Part shown: piece by piece, positions 25,593-34,494 of the stretch
Position numbering within the stretch: the stretch's first letter is position 1
How the letters are laid out: each line of letters starts with the position of its first letter
Assembly: GCF_000389965.1 (NCBI RefSeq)
Contig: NC_021191.1
Span: 8,185,501-8,249,500, forward strand
Origin: Actinoplanes sp. N902-109
GTDB taxonomy: Bacteria; Actinomycetota; Actinomycetes; Mycobacteriales; Micromonosporaceae
Direction of reading: 5' to 3'
DNA: 64,000 nt
Position numbers and translations under genes: made by a program
Notes under the pieces: model-generated
Databases searched by the model: none
Told to the model about the DNA's origin: nothing
Seen by the model: the letters and a program-made list of their open reading frames with translations, nothing else

Positions 25593-25988
25593 TCAGCCTG
25601 CCGCCGGTTCCATCTCCAGCAGCTTGCGGTCCTCCGCGTCCGGACCGTCGTCGACCGCGTCGCCGTTCGGCTCCACCCGCTCGCGCCAGGCGATCAGCAT
25701 GGCCCGGCGCTCGCGCGGCGTGGTGCCGCCCCAGACCCCGTGGCAGTCCCCGACCTGGAGGGCCCAGGCGAGGCAGGGGCCCTGCACGGCGCACGAGCCG
25801 CAGAGCGCGACGGCGCTCTCGGTGGGCTCGTTCGGTGCCGGGAAGAACGTCTCCGGATCGACGCTGCGGCAGGCGCTGCGAGTGCGCCAAGCCTCGTCGG
25901 ACCGGCGCTCCTCGATGGCTGTCAGCAGCCTCGGATCGCGCCGTGCGATGGCAACTTCGTGTGGACGCGGCATACGTGCGCGTGTCAT
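25593..25988 (-). CDS. WhiB family transcriptional regulator
   Basis: A 131-residue WhiB protein. Cluster cysteines are Cys40, Cys63, Cys66 and Cys72 (SAC...LCGSCAVQGPCLAWAL), and the turn is GVWGG (84-88). It has a 35-residue N-terminal extension and an acidic C-terminal tail, and lacks the AT-hook of WhiB7, so I do not assign a numbered paralogue. Start at 25988, behind GGGGGAGG. The 244-bp upstream gap (25989-26232) contains a relatively AT-rich stretch around 26100-26150, probably the promoter. Confidence 0.9.
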   Translation of the reverse strand: MTRARMPRPHEVAIARRDPRLLTAIEERRSDEAWRTRSACRSVDPETFFPAPNEPTESAVALCGSCAVQGPCLAWALQVGDCHGVWGGTTPRERRAMLIAWRERVEPNGDAVDDGPDAEDRKLLEMEPAAG

Positions 25989-26232
25989 CAGCCCACCTCC
26001 CCCGTGGGTGCCGGTGAAGCAGTGACGACAGGGCCCGCACCGTGCGCCCCCGCATCACAACCGGCGCTGGTTTCTATCGCACGGGAGCAGAGCAGAACAA
26101 GGGTCTTATCTATCTCGCAACAAAGTTTCCAGTGCGAAACCGCTGCATAACACCATCAAAAGGCTGCCACGGCGAGGACATCCGGCAATTCAGACATGCG
26201 GAAAACAGCAGCCTTTCCGCGTCATCTGAAGC

Positions 26233-26907
26233 TTAGAACAGCGTTTCCTCCAGCGCCGGGGCGGTCAGCTCGGGACCGTTGTGGCGCACGTTGCCGACCA
26301 GGGCGCCCACCGCGCGAACCGCGATCGCCGCCAGCGCCTGCGGGGACAACGGCTGCAGCAGCTCGGCGGGCTCGCCACCGCCGGCCAGCCAGGCCGCCCA
26401 GCGCTCGGCCGGCAGGATCAGCGGCATCCGGTCGTGCACCGCCTGAAGACCGCCCGACGCCGCCGTGGTCAGCACACTGCAGCTCAGCGTCTCGCCGCGC
26501 CACTTGGTCCAGATGCCGGCGAACGCGAGCACCGAGCCGTCGCGCGGGGTCATGTAGTAAGCCTGGCGCTGCTTGCCGGCGCGTACCCACTCGTACCAGC
26601 CGTCGGCCGGGACCAGGCACCGCCGCTTCTGAAACGACGAGGCGAACGCCGGAGAGGCGGCGACGGTCTCGGAGCGGGCGTTGATCATGCGCGAGCCGGC
26701 CCGGAGGTCCTTGGCCCAGGGCGGCAGCAGACCCCACCGCGCGGTGTCGACCACCCGGCCCGCGTGCCGCTCCGACACCCGGATCAACGGCACCGGGTCG
26801 GTCGGGGCGACGTTCCAGCTCGGGGCGAGCGCCTCGGCGACGGGGGCGGCGTCGAACAGCAGGCCGAGGTCGGCCTCGCTCTTCGTCGTCGCATAACGCC
26901 CGCACAT
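26233..26907 (-). CDS. SOS response-associated peptidase / HMCES-type abasic-site protein
   Basis: A 224-residue SRAP protein starting MCGRYATTK. The Cys2 nucleophile that cross-links to abasic DNA after Met removal, Asn in WNVAPTD, Glu in PADGWYEW and His in VHDRMPLIL are all present. It shields abasic sites in single-stranded DNA. Orthologous position to Rv3226c, next to aroA. Divergent from aroA with an 80-bp gap. Confidence 0.95.
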   Translation of the reverse strand: MCGRYATTKSEADLGLLFDAAPVAEALAPSWNVAPTDPVPLIRVSERHAGRVVDTARWGLLPPWAKDLRAGSRMINARSETVAASPAFASSFQKRRCLVPADGWYEWVRAGKQRQAYYMTPRDGSVLAFAGIWTKWRGETLSCSVLTTAASGGLQAVHDRMPLILPAERWAAWLAGGGEPAELLQPLSPQALAAIAVRAVGALVGNVRHNGPELTAPALEETLF

Positions 26908-26986
26908 GCGGCAGACAGTACGCCGTACGCGGCTCGCCCGCTGACCCGTGGGCCTTCGGGTCGGACCCGCCCGGCAGAATGAGCCC

Positions 26987-28267
26987 GTGACAGCAGCGCG
27001 CCCCTGGACCGCCCCGGTTGCGACCGGCCCCGTCGGGTCGGCTCTCCGGCTGCCCGGTTCCAAGTCGATGACCGCCCGGGCGCTGGTGCTGGCCGGCCTG
27101 GCCGATGGGCCGTCGCGGATCGTCCGGCCGCTGGCGGCCCGTGACACCACGCTGATGGCCACGGCCCTGCGCACGCTCGGTGTGGCCGTCGACACCGCCG
27201 ACGCCGAGGTCTGGAACGTCGAGCCCGGGCCGCTGCGGGGCCCGGCCACCGTGGACGTCGGGCTGGCCGGGACGGTGATGCGCTTCGCCCCGCCGGTGGC
27301 CGCGCTGGCCACCGGGCCGGTCACCTTCGACGGCGACCCGCACGCGCGCAACCGCCCGCTGCGCCCGATCCTCGACGCGCTGCGCTCGCTCGGCGTGGTG
27401 CTGGACGCCGCACCCGGGGGCGGGTTGCCGCTCGTCGTGCGCGGCACCGGGGTGGTCGGGGGCGGCGAGGCCGTCATCGATGCCTCCGGGTCCAGCCAGT
27501 TCGTGTCCGGGCTGCTGCTGTCCGCGCCGCGCTTCGCCAAGGGCCTGACGCTGCGGCACGAGGGCCCGCCGGTGCCGTCCGCACCACACCTGCGGATGAC
27601 CACGCACATGCTGCGGGCGGCCGGTGCGGTCGTCGACGACAGCGCGCCCGACGTCTGGGTGGTCGAGCCGGGGGTGCTGCACGGGCACACCTGGCAGATC
27701 GAGCCCGACCTGTCCGGCGCGGCGCCGTTCTTCGCCGCGGCGATGGTGACCGGCGGCGCCGTCACGCTGTCCGACTGGCCCCGGGCGAGCTGGCAGCCGG
27801 TCGGCACCGTGATCGACCTGCTCACCCGGATGGGGGCCGAGGTCACCCAGGACGACGCCGGGCTGACCGTGCGGGGCACCGGCCGGGTGCGCGGTGTCAC
27901 GGCCGACCTGTCCGAGATCGCCGAGCTGACCCCGGTGGTGGCGGCGCTCGCCGCGCTCGCCGACGGCCCGTCCGAGCTGCGCGGCGTCGCGCACATCCGG
28001 GGCCACGAGACCGACCGGATCGCCGCGCTCGCCCGCGAGCTGGGCAAGACCGGCGCCGCCGTCGCCGAGCACCCGGACGGCTTGGGGATCACCCCGGGGC
28101 CGCCGCGCCCGGCGAGCTTCGAGACCTACGCCGACCACCGGATGGCGCACGCGGCGGCGGTGATCGGCCTGGCCGTCGAGGGCATCGAGCTGACCGACGT
28201 AGCGTGTACCTCGAAGACGCTGCCCGAGTTCCCCGAGCTCTGGGCCGGCCTCGTGACAGGGAGCTGA
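26987..28267 (+). CDS. aroA: 3-phosphoshikimate 1-carboxyvinyltransferase (EPSP synthase)
   Basis: A 426-residue EPSP synthase of the shikimate pathway, joining shikimate-3-phosphate and phosphoenolpyruvate. Signatures are LPGSKSMTARALVLAGLADG near the N terminus, LAGTVMRF, DASGSSQFVSGLLLSAPR and ETYADHRMAHAAAVIGLA near the end. The start is taken as the GTG at 26987; it has no strong ribosome site. Three bases after its stop begins the rsgA reading frame. Confidence 0.96.
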   Translation: MTAARPWTAPVATGPVGSALRLPGSKSMTARALVLAGLADGPSRIVRPLAARDTTLMATALRTLGVAVDTADAEVWNVEPGPLRGPATVDVGLAGTVMRFAPPVAALATGPVTFDGDPHARNRPLRPILDALRSLGVVLDAAPGGGLPLVVRGTGVVGGGEAVIDASGSSQFVSGLLLSAPRFAKGLTLRHEGPPVPSAPHLRMTTHMLRAAGAVVDDSAPDVWVVEPGVLHGHTWQIEPDLSGAAPFFAAAMVTGGAVTLSDWPRASWQPVGTVIDLLTRMGAEVTQDDAGLTVRGTGRVRGVTADLSEIAELTPVVAALAALADGPSELRGVAHIRGHETDRIAALARELGKTGAAVAEHPDGLGITPGPPRPASFETYADHRMAHAAAVIGLAVEGIELTDVACTSKTLPEFPELWAGLVTGS

Positions 28268-28269
28268 CT

Positions 28270-29325
28270 CTGCCGGCACGTAAGAGGGAGTACGACGAGG
28301 ACGACGTCCGGATCCGCCCGGGCCGGTCGTCCCGCCCGCGCACCAAGTCGCGGCCGAAGCACGAGGACGCGGTCGACGCGCTGGTGATCACCGTCGACCG
28401 CGGCCGGTACGGCTGCGTGCGCGAGGACGCCGACAGCGAGGCCGAGGTGGTCACCGCGATGCGAGCCCGCGAGCTGGGCCGCAAGTCGGTCGTCGTGGGC
28501 GACCGGGTGGCCCTGGTCGGCGACGTCTCGGGCGAGCCGGGCGCGCTGGCCCGGATCGTGCGGATCGCCGAGCGCACCTCGGTGCTGCGCCGCACCGCGG
28601 ACGACGACGACACCACGCCCGAGGGCCGGCTGGAGCGGGTGGTGGTGGCCAACGCCGACCAGCTGGTCATCGTGAGCGCGCTGGCCGACCCGCAGCCGCG
28701 CACCGGGTTCATCGACCGCTGCCTGGTCGCGGCGTACGACGCCGGCGTCGACCCGCTGCTGTGCCTGACCAAGGCCGACCTGGCCGGGCCGGCCGAGGTG
28801 CTCGACTACTACGCCGAGCTGGACCTGCCGTATGTGCTCGTCGAGCCGGAGAGCGACCTCGCCGAGCTGCGCGAGCACCTCGCCGACCGCATCTCGGTGC
28901 TGGTCGGGCACTCCGGGGTCGGCAAGTCCACGCTGGTCAACCGGCTGGTGCCGGACGCTCTGCGGGCCACCGGGGTGGTCAGCGCGGTGGGCAAGGGGCG
29001 GCACACCTCGACCAGCGCGGTGGCGTTGCGGCTGCCCCGGGTGCAGAAGAAGGGCGACCCCGGCTGGATCGTCGACACGCCGGGCATCCGCAGCTTCGGG
29101 CTGGCCCACGTCAGCGCGGACAGCCTGCTGCACGGCTTCCCCGACCTGGTCGAGGGCACGGTCGACTGCCCGCCCAACTGCGGGCACACCGCCGCGGACG
29201 TGGACTGCGCCCTGGACGCCTGGATCGCGGCAGGCAAGGCCGACCCGCGCCGGCTGGCGTCGTACCGGAGGCTGTTGAGCAGTCGGGCCGGCGAGCCGGA
29301 CGTGCGGGAGCAGGAGCACGGGTGA
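28270..29325 (+). CDS. rsgA: ribosome small-subunit-dependent GTPase A
   Basis: A circularly permuted GTPase that assists late 30S maturation. OB-fold N-terminal part, then G4 LTKADLAG, G1 GHSGVGKSTLVNRL, G3 DTPGIRSFG, and the C-terminal zinc site CPPNCGHTAADVDC. Conserved sequence begins PARKREYDEDDVRI directly after a CTG at 28270 that has GGGAG six bases upstream. No ATG or GTG lies between it and a GTG at 28204 inside aroA that has no ribosome site. I therefore propose the CTG start; 28204 is the alternative. Confidence 0.93.
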   Translation: MPARKREYDEDDVRIRPGRSSRPRTKSRPKHEDAVDALVITVDRGRYGCVREDADSEAEVVTAMRARELGRKSVVVGDRVALVGDVSGEPGALARIVRIAERTSVLRRTADDDDTTPEGRLERVVVANADQLVIVSALADPQPRTGFIDRCLVAAYDAGVDPLLCLTKADLAGPAEVLDYYAELDLPYVLVEPESDLAELREHLADRISVLVGHSGVGKSTLVNRLVPDALRATGVVSAVGKGRHTSTSAVALRLPRVQKKGDPGWIVDTPGIRSFGLAHVSADSLLHGFPDLVEGTVDCPPNCGHTAADVDCALDAWIAAGKADPRRLASYRRLLSSRAGEPDVREQEHG

Positions 29326-29339
29326 GCTAACCTCCCGCC

Positions 29340-30161
29340 ATGTCTTCGTACGCCGACGACCTCGCCCTGGCCCACCTGCTCGCCGACACCGCGGACTCGA
29401 TCTCGATGGCCCGGTTCCGCGCGCTGGACCTGCACGTGGAGTCGAAGCCGGACCTCACCCCGGTCTCCGACGCCGACACCGCCGTGGAGCAGGCGATCCG
29501 CTCGGCGCTGGCCCGGGCCCGGCCGCGCGACGGCGTCATCGGGGAGGAGTTCGGCAGCTCGACCGCACCGGCCGGGCAGGGCAACCGGCACTGGGTGATC
29601 GACCCGATCGACGGCACCAAGAACTTCATCCGTGGGGTGCCGGTGTGGGCCACGCTCATCGCACTCATGGAGGGTGAGCACCCGGTCGCCGGGCTGGTGT
29701 CGGCGCCGGCCCTGGGCCGCCGCTGGTGGGGCGCTCGTGGTCACGGTGCGTATGCGGGCAAGCATCAGCGGGCCGCCACCAAGCTGTCCGTCTCAGCGAT
29801 TCGCGAGATGGGCGACGCCAGCTTCTGCTATTCGAGCCTGAGCGGCTGGGAGGACGCGGGCCGGCTGGAGCCGATGCTGGGCATCATGCGCGACGCCTGG
29901 CGCAGCCGCGCATTCGGCGACTTCTACGGCTACATGCTGCTGGCCGAGGGTGCGCTGGAGGTGATGGTCGAGCCCGAGTTGTCGCTGTGGGACGTGGCGG
30001 CGCTGATCCCCATCGTCACCGAGGCCGGCGGCAGATTCACCGACGTGGCCGGGCAACGAGCGCCGGGCGATGGCAGTGCGATCGCTACCAACGGTCACCT
30101 TCATGAAGAGATCTTGGAACGGCTCAGCGGCGGCAAGAACTGGTCTATCCTCGCCGGGTGA
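29340..30161 (+). CDS. hisN: histidinol-phosphatase, inositol monophosphatase type
   Basis: A 273-residue Mg-dependent phosphatase of the inositol monophosphatase superfamily. Metal-binding residues are in GVIGEEFG, WVIDPIDGTKNFIRG and ELSLWDVAALIPIVTEAGGRF. In actinobacteria this subgroup includes the histidinol-phosphatase HisN, but an inositol-phosphate substrate cannot be excluded. Starts 14 bp after rsgA; its stop overlaps the next gene (GTGA). Confidence 0.88.
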   Translation: MSSYADDLALAHLLADTADSISMARFRALDLHVESKPDLTPVSDADTAVEQAIRSALARARPRDGVIGEEFGSSTAPAGQGNRHWVIDPIDGTKNFIRGVPVWATLIALMEGEHPVAGLVSAPALGRRWWGARGHGAYAGKHQRAATKLSVSAIREMGDASFCYSSLSGWEDAGRLEPMLGIMRDAWRSRAFGDFYGYMLLAEGALEVMVEPELSLWDVAALIPIVTEAGGRFTDVAGQRAPGDGSAIATNGHLHEEILERLSGGKNWSILAG

Positions 30162-31033
30162 TGTCCGCCGGATGGTGGTGCCTGGCCGCCATGATCGCCG
30201 CTTACGGGGTGGCCAACCTGCTGCAGTCCATGGCTGCGGCGCGCACGAGCGTGCATCACACCTTCGACCCGCAGCTGCTGGTACGCCTGGCCGGGCACCG
30301 CGCCTATCTGCTCGGCATCGGCTGTCAGGCGCTCGGGTTCGTGCTGGCCTTCCTCGCCCGCCGGGATCTGCCGCTGTTCCTCGTGCAGGCCAGCGTCGCG
30401 GCGGGGCTCGGGGTGACCGCCCTGCTGGGTGTCCTGGTCCTCAAGTGGAGCCTGCCCGTCGCCGAGGTCGCGCTGCTCGGGCTGCTCCTGGCCGGCATCA
30501 CCGCGTTGGTCGTGTCGGCGCAACCGGCGCATTCCCGCCAGCTCGGGGCGGCCGCGGTGGCCGGTCTGGCCGTGGCCCTCGGGCTGATCGCACTCCTGGG
30601 CTTTTTCGCTGTCCGGCTGCACGGCGCGCTCGGTTCGGTCGCGCTCGGTTCGCTGGCCGGGGTGGCGTTCTCGGCGGCGGCCATCGCAGCCCGGCCGCTG
30701 GCCGGCGAGCACTCGGTCAGCGCCGTGTGCGCCAACCCGCTGCTCTATCTGCTGATCGCGCACTCGATCGTCGGGCAGCTGCTGCTGGGCCTGGCCATGC
30801 AGCGCGGTTCGACGACCGCCGCGGTCGCCGCGATGGATGCCGCCGGTGCCGTGCCCGCGGCGATCGTGGGTCTGCTGCTGCTCGGCGATCGCATCCATCC
30901 CGGCAAGGAGTGGCTGGCCGCCCTGGGTTTCGTGGTCACCCTGGCTGCGGTCGTCGCGCTGACCCGCTATGCCGAGCCACAACACCACCATGCGTCCCGG
31001 CCCACGGCCGACCATGCTCCGGTGCGAGTTTGA
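30158..31033 (+). CDS. EamA/DMT-like integral membrane protein
   Basis: A 291-residue membrane protein with about nine hydrophobic helices and a short His/Pro-rich C-terminal tail. The internal two-fold pattern and the second-half helix AGAVPAAIVGLLLLGDRIHPGKE resemble the drug/metabolite transporter superfamily, where that motif ends the repeat. Substrate unknown. Start GTG (30158) overlaps hisN. A 156-bp gap to the next gene follows. Confidence 0.78.
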   Translation: MMSAGWWCLAAMIAAYGVANLLQSMAAARTSVHHTFDPQLLVRLAGHRAYLLGIGCQALGFVLAFLARRDLPLFLVQASVAAGLGVTALLGVLVLKWSLPVAEVALLGLLLAGITALVVSAQPAHSRQLGAAAVAGLAVALGLIALLGFFAVRLHGALGSVALGSLAGVAFSAAAIAARPLAGEHSVSAVCANPLLYLLIAHSIVGQLLLGLAMQRGSTTAAVAAMDAAGAVPAAIVGLLLLGDRIHPGKEWLAALGFVVTLAAVVALTRYAEPQHHHASRPTADHAPVRV

Positions 31034-31189
31034 GTCCTGCGCACGGAGGCTCGTGCATACGCGACGGCCGATGGGGTACAGCATGCGCATGATGGTGCTC
31101 ACTTATGCCCCAATTAGTACCTTCCGGGGTGTAGACCCGCCTCCCCGGGGAATGCGAGAAGCCATCACGTTAGGCACAATGGAGCGATC

Positions 31190-31963
31190 ATGGTGAGCGA
31201 GGTCCGGCACGAGGTCGACCACGGGCAGACCTATCCGGTCGTCCGGCTCACCGGCGTTCTCGACCTGGCCACGGCCCCGCACGTGCGCTCGGCACTTCGC
31301 GAGGTGCTCGGCAGCCAGCCCGAGGCGGTCGTCGTCGACGTGCGTGAGCTGGCCCTGGATCGGCCCGAGGCCGCCGGGGTGCTCGCCGACCTGGCCCGGG
31401 AAGCGGCCGAGTGGCCGTGCGCGCGGGTCGTCGTCTGCGCCGCCGGTGACACCCGCGACTGGCGGCTGCCGGGGCTGTCGCTCTGGCCCACACCCGAAGC
31501 GGCGTTCGCCGCGCTCGGCCGGCCCACTCCCGGCCGCTTCCTCACCGAGGTGCTCGATCCCGTGGTCGGCGCCGCCCGGCGCGCCCGTGAGGTGGTCACC
31601 GAGGCGTGCGCCCGCTGGGAGCTGCCCGGCCTGGCCGGTCCGGCCTGCATCGTCATCACCGAGATGGTCAACAACGTGGTGGCGCACGCCCGCACCGACA
31701 TGACGGTCCTGCTCGGGCTGCACGGCGGCGAGATGACCGTGGCAGTGCGCGACAAGTCCACCGTCGTTCCGGTGTTCACCGGCGCTCCGGTGCCCGTCAC
31801 CTCGTACGGTGGCCGGGGCCTGCTGCTGATCGACTCGGTGGCCAGCCGCTGGGGCAGCCTGGCGCTGCCCGGCGGCAAGGTGGTCTGGGCCGCGCTCGAC
31901 GGCCAGGAGGACGTCCCGGGGAATACCCGCGAGGCAGGCATGGCCCACCCCACGCTTGGGTAG
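31190..31963 (+). CDS. STAS and RsbW-type ATPase domain fusion protein
   Basis: A 257-residue regulator. An N-terminal STAS (anti-anti-sigma) domain (about 1-105: VVRLTGVLDLATAPHVRSAL, VVVDVRELALDRPEAAGVLA) is fused to a C-terminal GHKL ATPase domain (about 115-240), with N-box ITEMVNNVVAHA and G-box-like YGGRGLLLIDSVA. The serine that is normally phosphorylated in STAS partners is replaced in the LDRPEA segment, so its control may differ. The fusion puts switch and antagonist in one chain. Start ATG 31190 with GGAG upstream. Confidence 0.85.
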   Translation: MVSEVRHEVDHGQTYPVVRLTGVLDLATAPHVRSALREVLGSQPEAVVVDVRELALDRPEAAGVLADLAREAAEWPCARVVVCAAGDTRDWRLPGLSLWPTPEAAFAALGRPTPGRFLTEVLDPVVGAARRAREVVTEACARWELPGLAGPACIVITEMVNNVVAHARTDMTVLLGLHGGEMTVAVRDKSTVVPVFTGAPVPVTSYGGRGLLLIDSVASRWGSLALPGGKVVWAALDGQEDVPGNTREAGMAHPTLG

Positions 31964-31973
31964 TCAACAGACC

Positions 31974-32531
31974 ATGCGAGACAACGACTACCCGACCGAG
32001 GTCTCCGATCCGGAGGCGTCCGGTCTGCCCGATACGGCCGATGACGACTCGACCGCGAACGACGAGGTCGACAGCCCTCGCTGGGCCGACGGTCCCGATC
32101 CGTCCGCGCTGGCCGGGGTGGGCCCCGGCGGTGCCAACCGCTACGGCGACACCGCCGAGGAGCAGCGCGAGGGCGAGTCGCTGGACTACCGCCTGGGCCA
32201 GGAGGAGCCGGACTTCGGCGCCCAGGACCCGCTGCCGCCGCGCCGCGACCCGTACGACGAGACCGTGGACAGCCCGGAGCAGCGCCAGCTCGACGCGGAC
32301 GTGTGGGGCGAGAGCCCGACCTCCGACCCGGACTCGCCGGTCTCGATGTACGACGACGGCCAGCTCGACGACGCCACGCCGCAGCCGGTGGGCCGGCTGG
32401 TGGAACCCGACGAGGGGTACGGCTACGACGCCGAGCCGGACAGCGTGGCCTACGACGCGGGTGCCGCCGGAGGCGGGGCCAGCGCCGAGGAAGCCGCCAT
32501 GCACCAGACCAACGCCCCGCGCTACCGCTAG
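31974..32531 (+). CDS. DUF5709-like acidic hydrophilic protein
   Basis: A 185-residue, strongly acidic, low-complexity soluble protein rich in Asp, Glu, Pro and Gly. Segments such as EEQREGESLDYRLGQEEPD and the LVEPDEG repeat are typical of DUF5709 actinobacterial proteins of unknown role. I start at the ATG at 31974 (MRDNDYPTE). It begins 10 bp after the STAS/ATPase gene and may be co-transcribed. Its 3' end overlaps macR by four bases on the opposite strand. Confidence 0.75.
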   Translation: MRDNDYPTEVSDPEASGLPDTADDDSTANDEVDSPRWADGPDPSALAGVGPGGANRYGDTAEEQREGESLDYRLGQEEPDFGAQDPLPPRRDPYDETVDSPEQRQLDADVWGESPTSDPDSPVSMYDDGQLDDATPQPVGRLVEPDEGYGYDAEPDSVAYDAGAAGGGASAEEAAMHQTNAPRYR

Positions 32532-33175
32532 TCCAAGCCCCGTTCGATGGCGTAGCGGGTCAGCTCGACCCGGTTGTGCAGCTGGAGTTTGCCCAGCGTG
32601 TTCTGCACGTGGTTCTGCACGGTGCGGTGGCTGAGGACCAGGCGTTCCGCGATCTGGCGGTACGACAGGCCCTTGGCCACCAACCGCAGCACCTCGGTCT
32701 CCCGCTCGGTCAGCTTGGGCGTCACACCGTCGTCACGCCCGGCCGGTTCGGTGGCGAGCCGGCGGAACTCCCCCAGCACCAGGCCGGCCAGCCCGGGCGT
32801 GAACACCGTGTCGCCGGCCGTGGTGCGCTCCACCGCGTCGAGGAATTCCGCCTGCCCGGCCGACTTGAGCAGATAGCCGGTCGCGCCCGCCTTCACCGCG
32901 TCGAGCACGCTCTGCTGCTCACCGCTGGCCGAGAGCATCAGCACCCGGACGCCCGGCACAGCCGCGAGCAGCCCGGTGATGACCTCCACCCCGGAGATGT
33001 CCGGCAGCTGGAGGTCGAGCACCACCACGTCCGGCCGGGCGGCACCGGCGATGCGCACCGCCTGCCGGCCCTCGCCGGTGGTCGCCACCACGTCGTAGCC
33101 GGCCGCCGTCAGGTCCCGGGCCACCCCGTCACGCCACATCGGGTGGTCGTCCACCACCATCACCCTGGTTGCCAC
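32528..33175 (-). CDS. macR: NarL/FixJ-family response regulator, MacR-like
   Basis: A 215-residue response regulator from the GTG at 33175. Receiver domain with the acidic pair in VMVVDDHP, the phospho-acceptor Asp in VVVLDLQLPD (about 52) and Lys in YLLKSAG. The C-terminal LuxR helix-turn-helix contains LTERETEVLRLVAKGLSYRQ and SHRTVQNHVQNTLGKLQLHN. It directly follows its cognate histidine kinase (10-bp gap). The pair matches the actinobacterial MacRS system linked to membrane stress in Streptomyces. Confidence 0.9.
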   Translation of the reverse strand: MATRVMVVDDHPMWRDGVARDLTAAGYDVVATTGEGRQAVRIAGAARPDVVVLDLQLPDISGVEVITGLLAAVPGVRVLMLSASGEQQSVLDAVKAGATGYLLKSAGQAEFLDAVERTTAGDTVFTPGLAGLVLGEFRRLATEPAGRDDGVTPKLTERETEVLRLVAKGLSYRQIAERLVLSHRTVQNHVQNTLGKLQLHNRVELTRYAIERGLD

Positions 33176-33185
33176 GGGACTCAGC

Positions 33186-34289
33186 TTATGAGCGCGGGAC
33201 GGACATCTCGACCTCGGTGCCGTCACCCGGGGCCGTGGTGATCTGCACCGTGCCGTTGAGGTCGGCGATGCGCCCGCGGATCGACTGGGCGACGCCGAGC
33301 CGGCCCTGCGACTCGGCCTCGGCGAGCCGCTCCGGAGCGATGCCGCAGCCGTCGTCCCGCACGCTTACCGTGACCGCGGCCGGTTCGTCCTCGACCAGCA
33401 CCCACACCTTCGTGCCCGGCTCGCAGTGCCGGGTGACGTTGTCCAGTGCCGCGGCAACGGCGGCGGCGATCTCCGCGGCCACGGCGGCGGGCAGGCGGAC
33501 CGCCCCGGCCGGGGCGGCGACCGAGACCGTTTCCGAGGCGTACGGCTCCAGCAGCGTCATCAGGTCCGTCTCAGCGCTGTCCGCCGCGCTGTCCGACGCC
33601 CGCCCGGTGACCAGCGTACGGAGCGCCGCCTCCTGCTCACCGGCGAGCCGGGCCAGCTCGCCGGCCTCCCCGTCCAGACCGCTGCCCCGACGCTTGACCA
33701 GGGCCAGCACCTGCAGCACGGAGTCGTGGATGTCGCGGGCCAGCCGTTCCCGTTCGCGGGTCGCCGCCTCGATCTGGATGGCTCGTTCGAGCCGTTGCTG
33801 GGCGGCCTGGGCCACACCCACCAGATAGCCGACGGCCAGCGCGGCCAGCAGCATCAGCACGGTGCCGGTGTACGCGGCCTGGTCGTAGTGGTTGCGGGTG
33901 ACGATGTCGGTGATCCCCATGGCGAGCGCGGCCGCGATGCCCCCGCGGCGGCCACCGGCCACCGCGCACGCGATGACCGGCGCTACGTGCCAGGCGACGG
34001 CGAGCGTGGGCGTACCCAGTTCGAGCGCGTGCGGGCCGACGATCCAGGCGCTGGAGGCCATCACCGCCATCGTGACGATCAGGTCGGCGAGCAGCAGCGG
34101 CGGACGGCGGCGGCGAGCCTCGGCATAGGCGTACGTGGTGAACACGGTCCACCCGGCGGTCAGCGCGAGCACCGGCCAGGCCAGCGCGGGCTCGGCGTAG
34201 TCCCCGACGTTGCGCACCACGAGGATGGCCACGTAGATGAGCGCCGCGATCCGGTAGACGGCTATCGCGCGCCACAGGGATTCGGCCAT
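33186..34289 (-). CDS. macS: MacS-type sensor histidine kinase
   Basis: A 367-residue membrane histidine kinase with five to six hydrophobic helices in residues 1-165. It has a HisKA_3 dimerisation domain (RERERLARDIHDSVLQVLAL, His about 190). A GHKL ATPase domain follows, with G-box VSVRDDGCGIAPERL and SQGRLGVAQSIRGR. It precedes its response regulator. The membrane module is the MacS type. Autophosphorylation signal unknown. Confidence 0.92.
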   Translation of the reverse strand: MAESLWRAIAVYRIAALIYVAILVVRNVGDYAEPALAWPVLALTAGWTVFTTYAYAEARRRRPPLLLADLIVTMAVMASSAWIVGPHALELGTPTLAVAWHVAPVIACAVAGGRRGGIAAALAMGITDIVTRNHYDQAAYTGTVLMLLAALAVGYLVGVAQAAQQRLERAIQIEAATRERERLARDIHDSVLQVLALVKRRGSGLDGEAGELARLAGEQEAALRTLVTGRASDSAADSAETDLMTLLEPYASETVSVAAPAGAVRLPAAVAAEIAAAVAAALDNVTRHCEPGTKVWVLVEDEPAAVTVSVRDDGCGIAPERLAEAESQGRLGVAQSIRGRIADLNGTVQITTAPGDGTEVEMSVPRS

Positions 34290-34400
34290 GAGCAGACCCT
34301 AGCGACTGCGGCCGGTCTTCCCACGTCGTCTCCGAGGTCTTGGACCGGCGCGAACCACGAGCACAAACCTGAATGTTTTTTTAAGTTCGGGATCTCCCCC

Positions 34401-34429
34401 TTGACGTTTGCCGCCGGATCTTCTTAGGT
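34401..34429 (+). promoter_or_regulatory. putative housekeeping promoter of the first GH16 gene
   Basis: TTGACG (34401-34406) and TTAGGT (34424-34429) separated by 17 bp, about 65 bp upstream of the GTG start. It lies in a locally AT-rich patch (TTTTTTTAAG at 34376). Confidence 0.5.
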
Positions 34430-34494
34430 CTCTCCTGACGCAAACTCCTCAACAGTGAAGCACTCGAGCCTCACCCGCCCCCGGAGGTCTTCCC

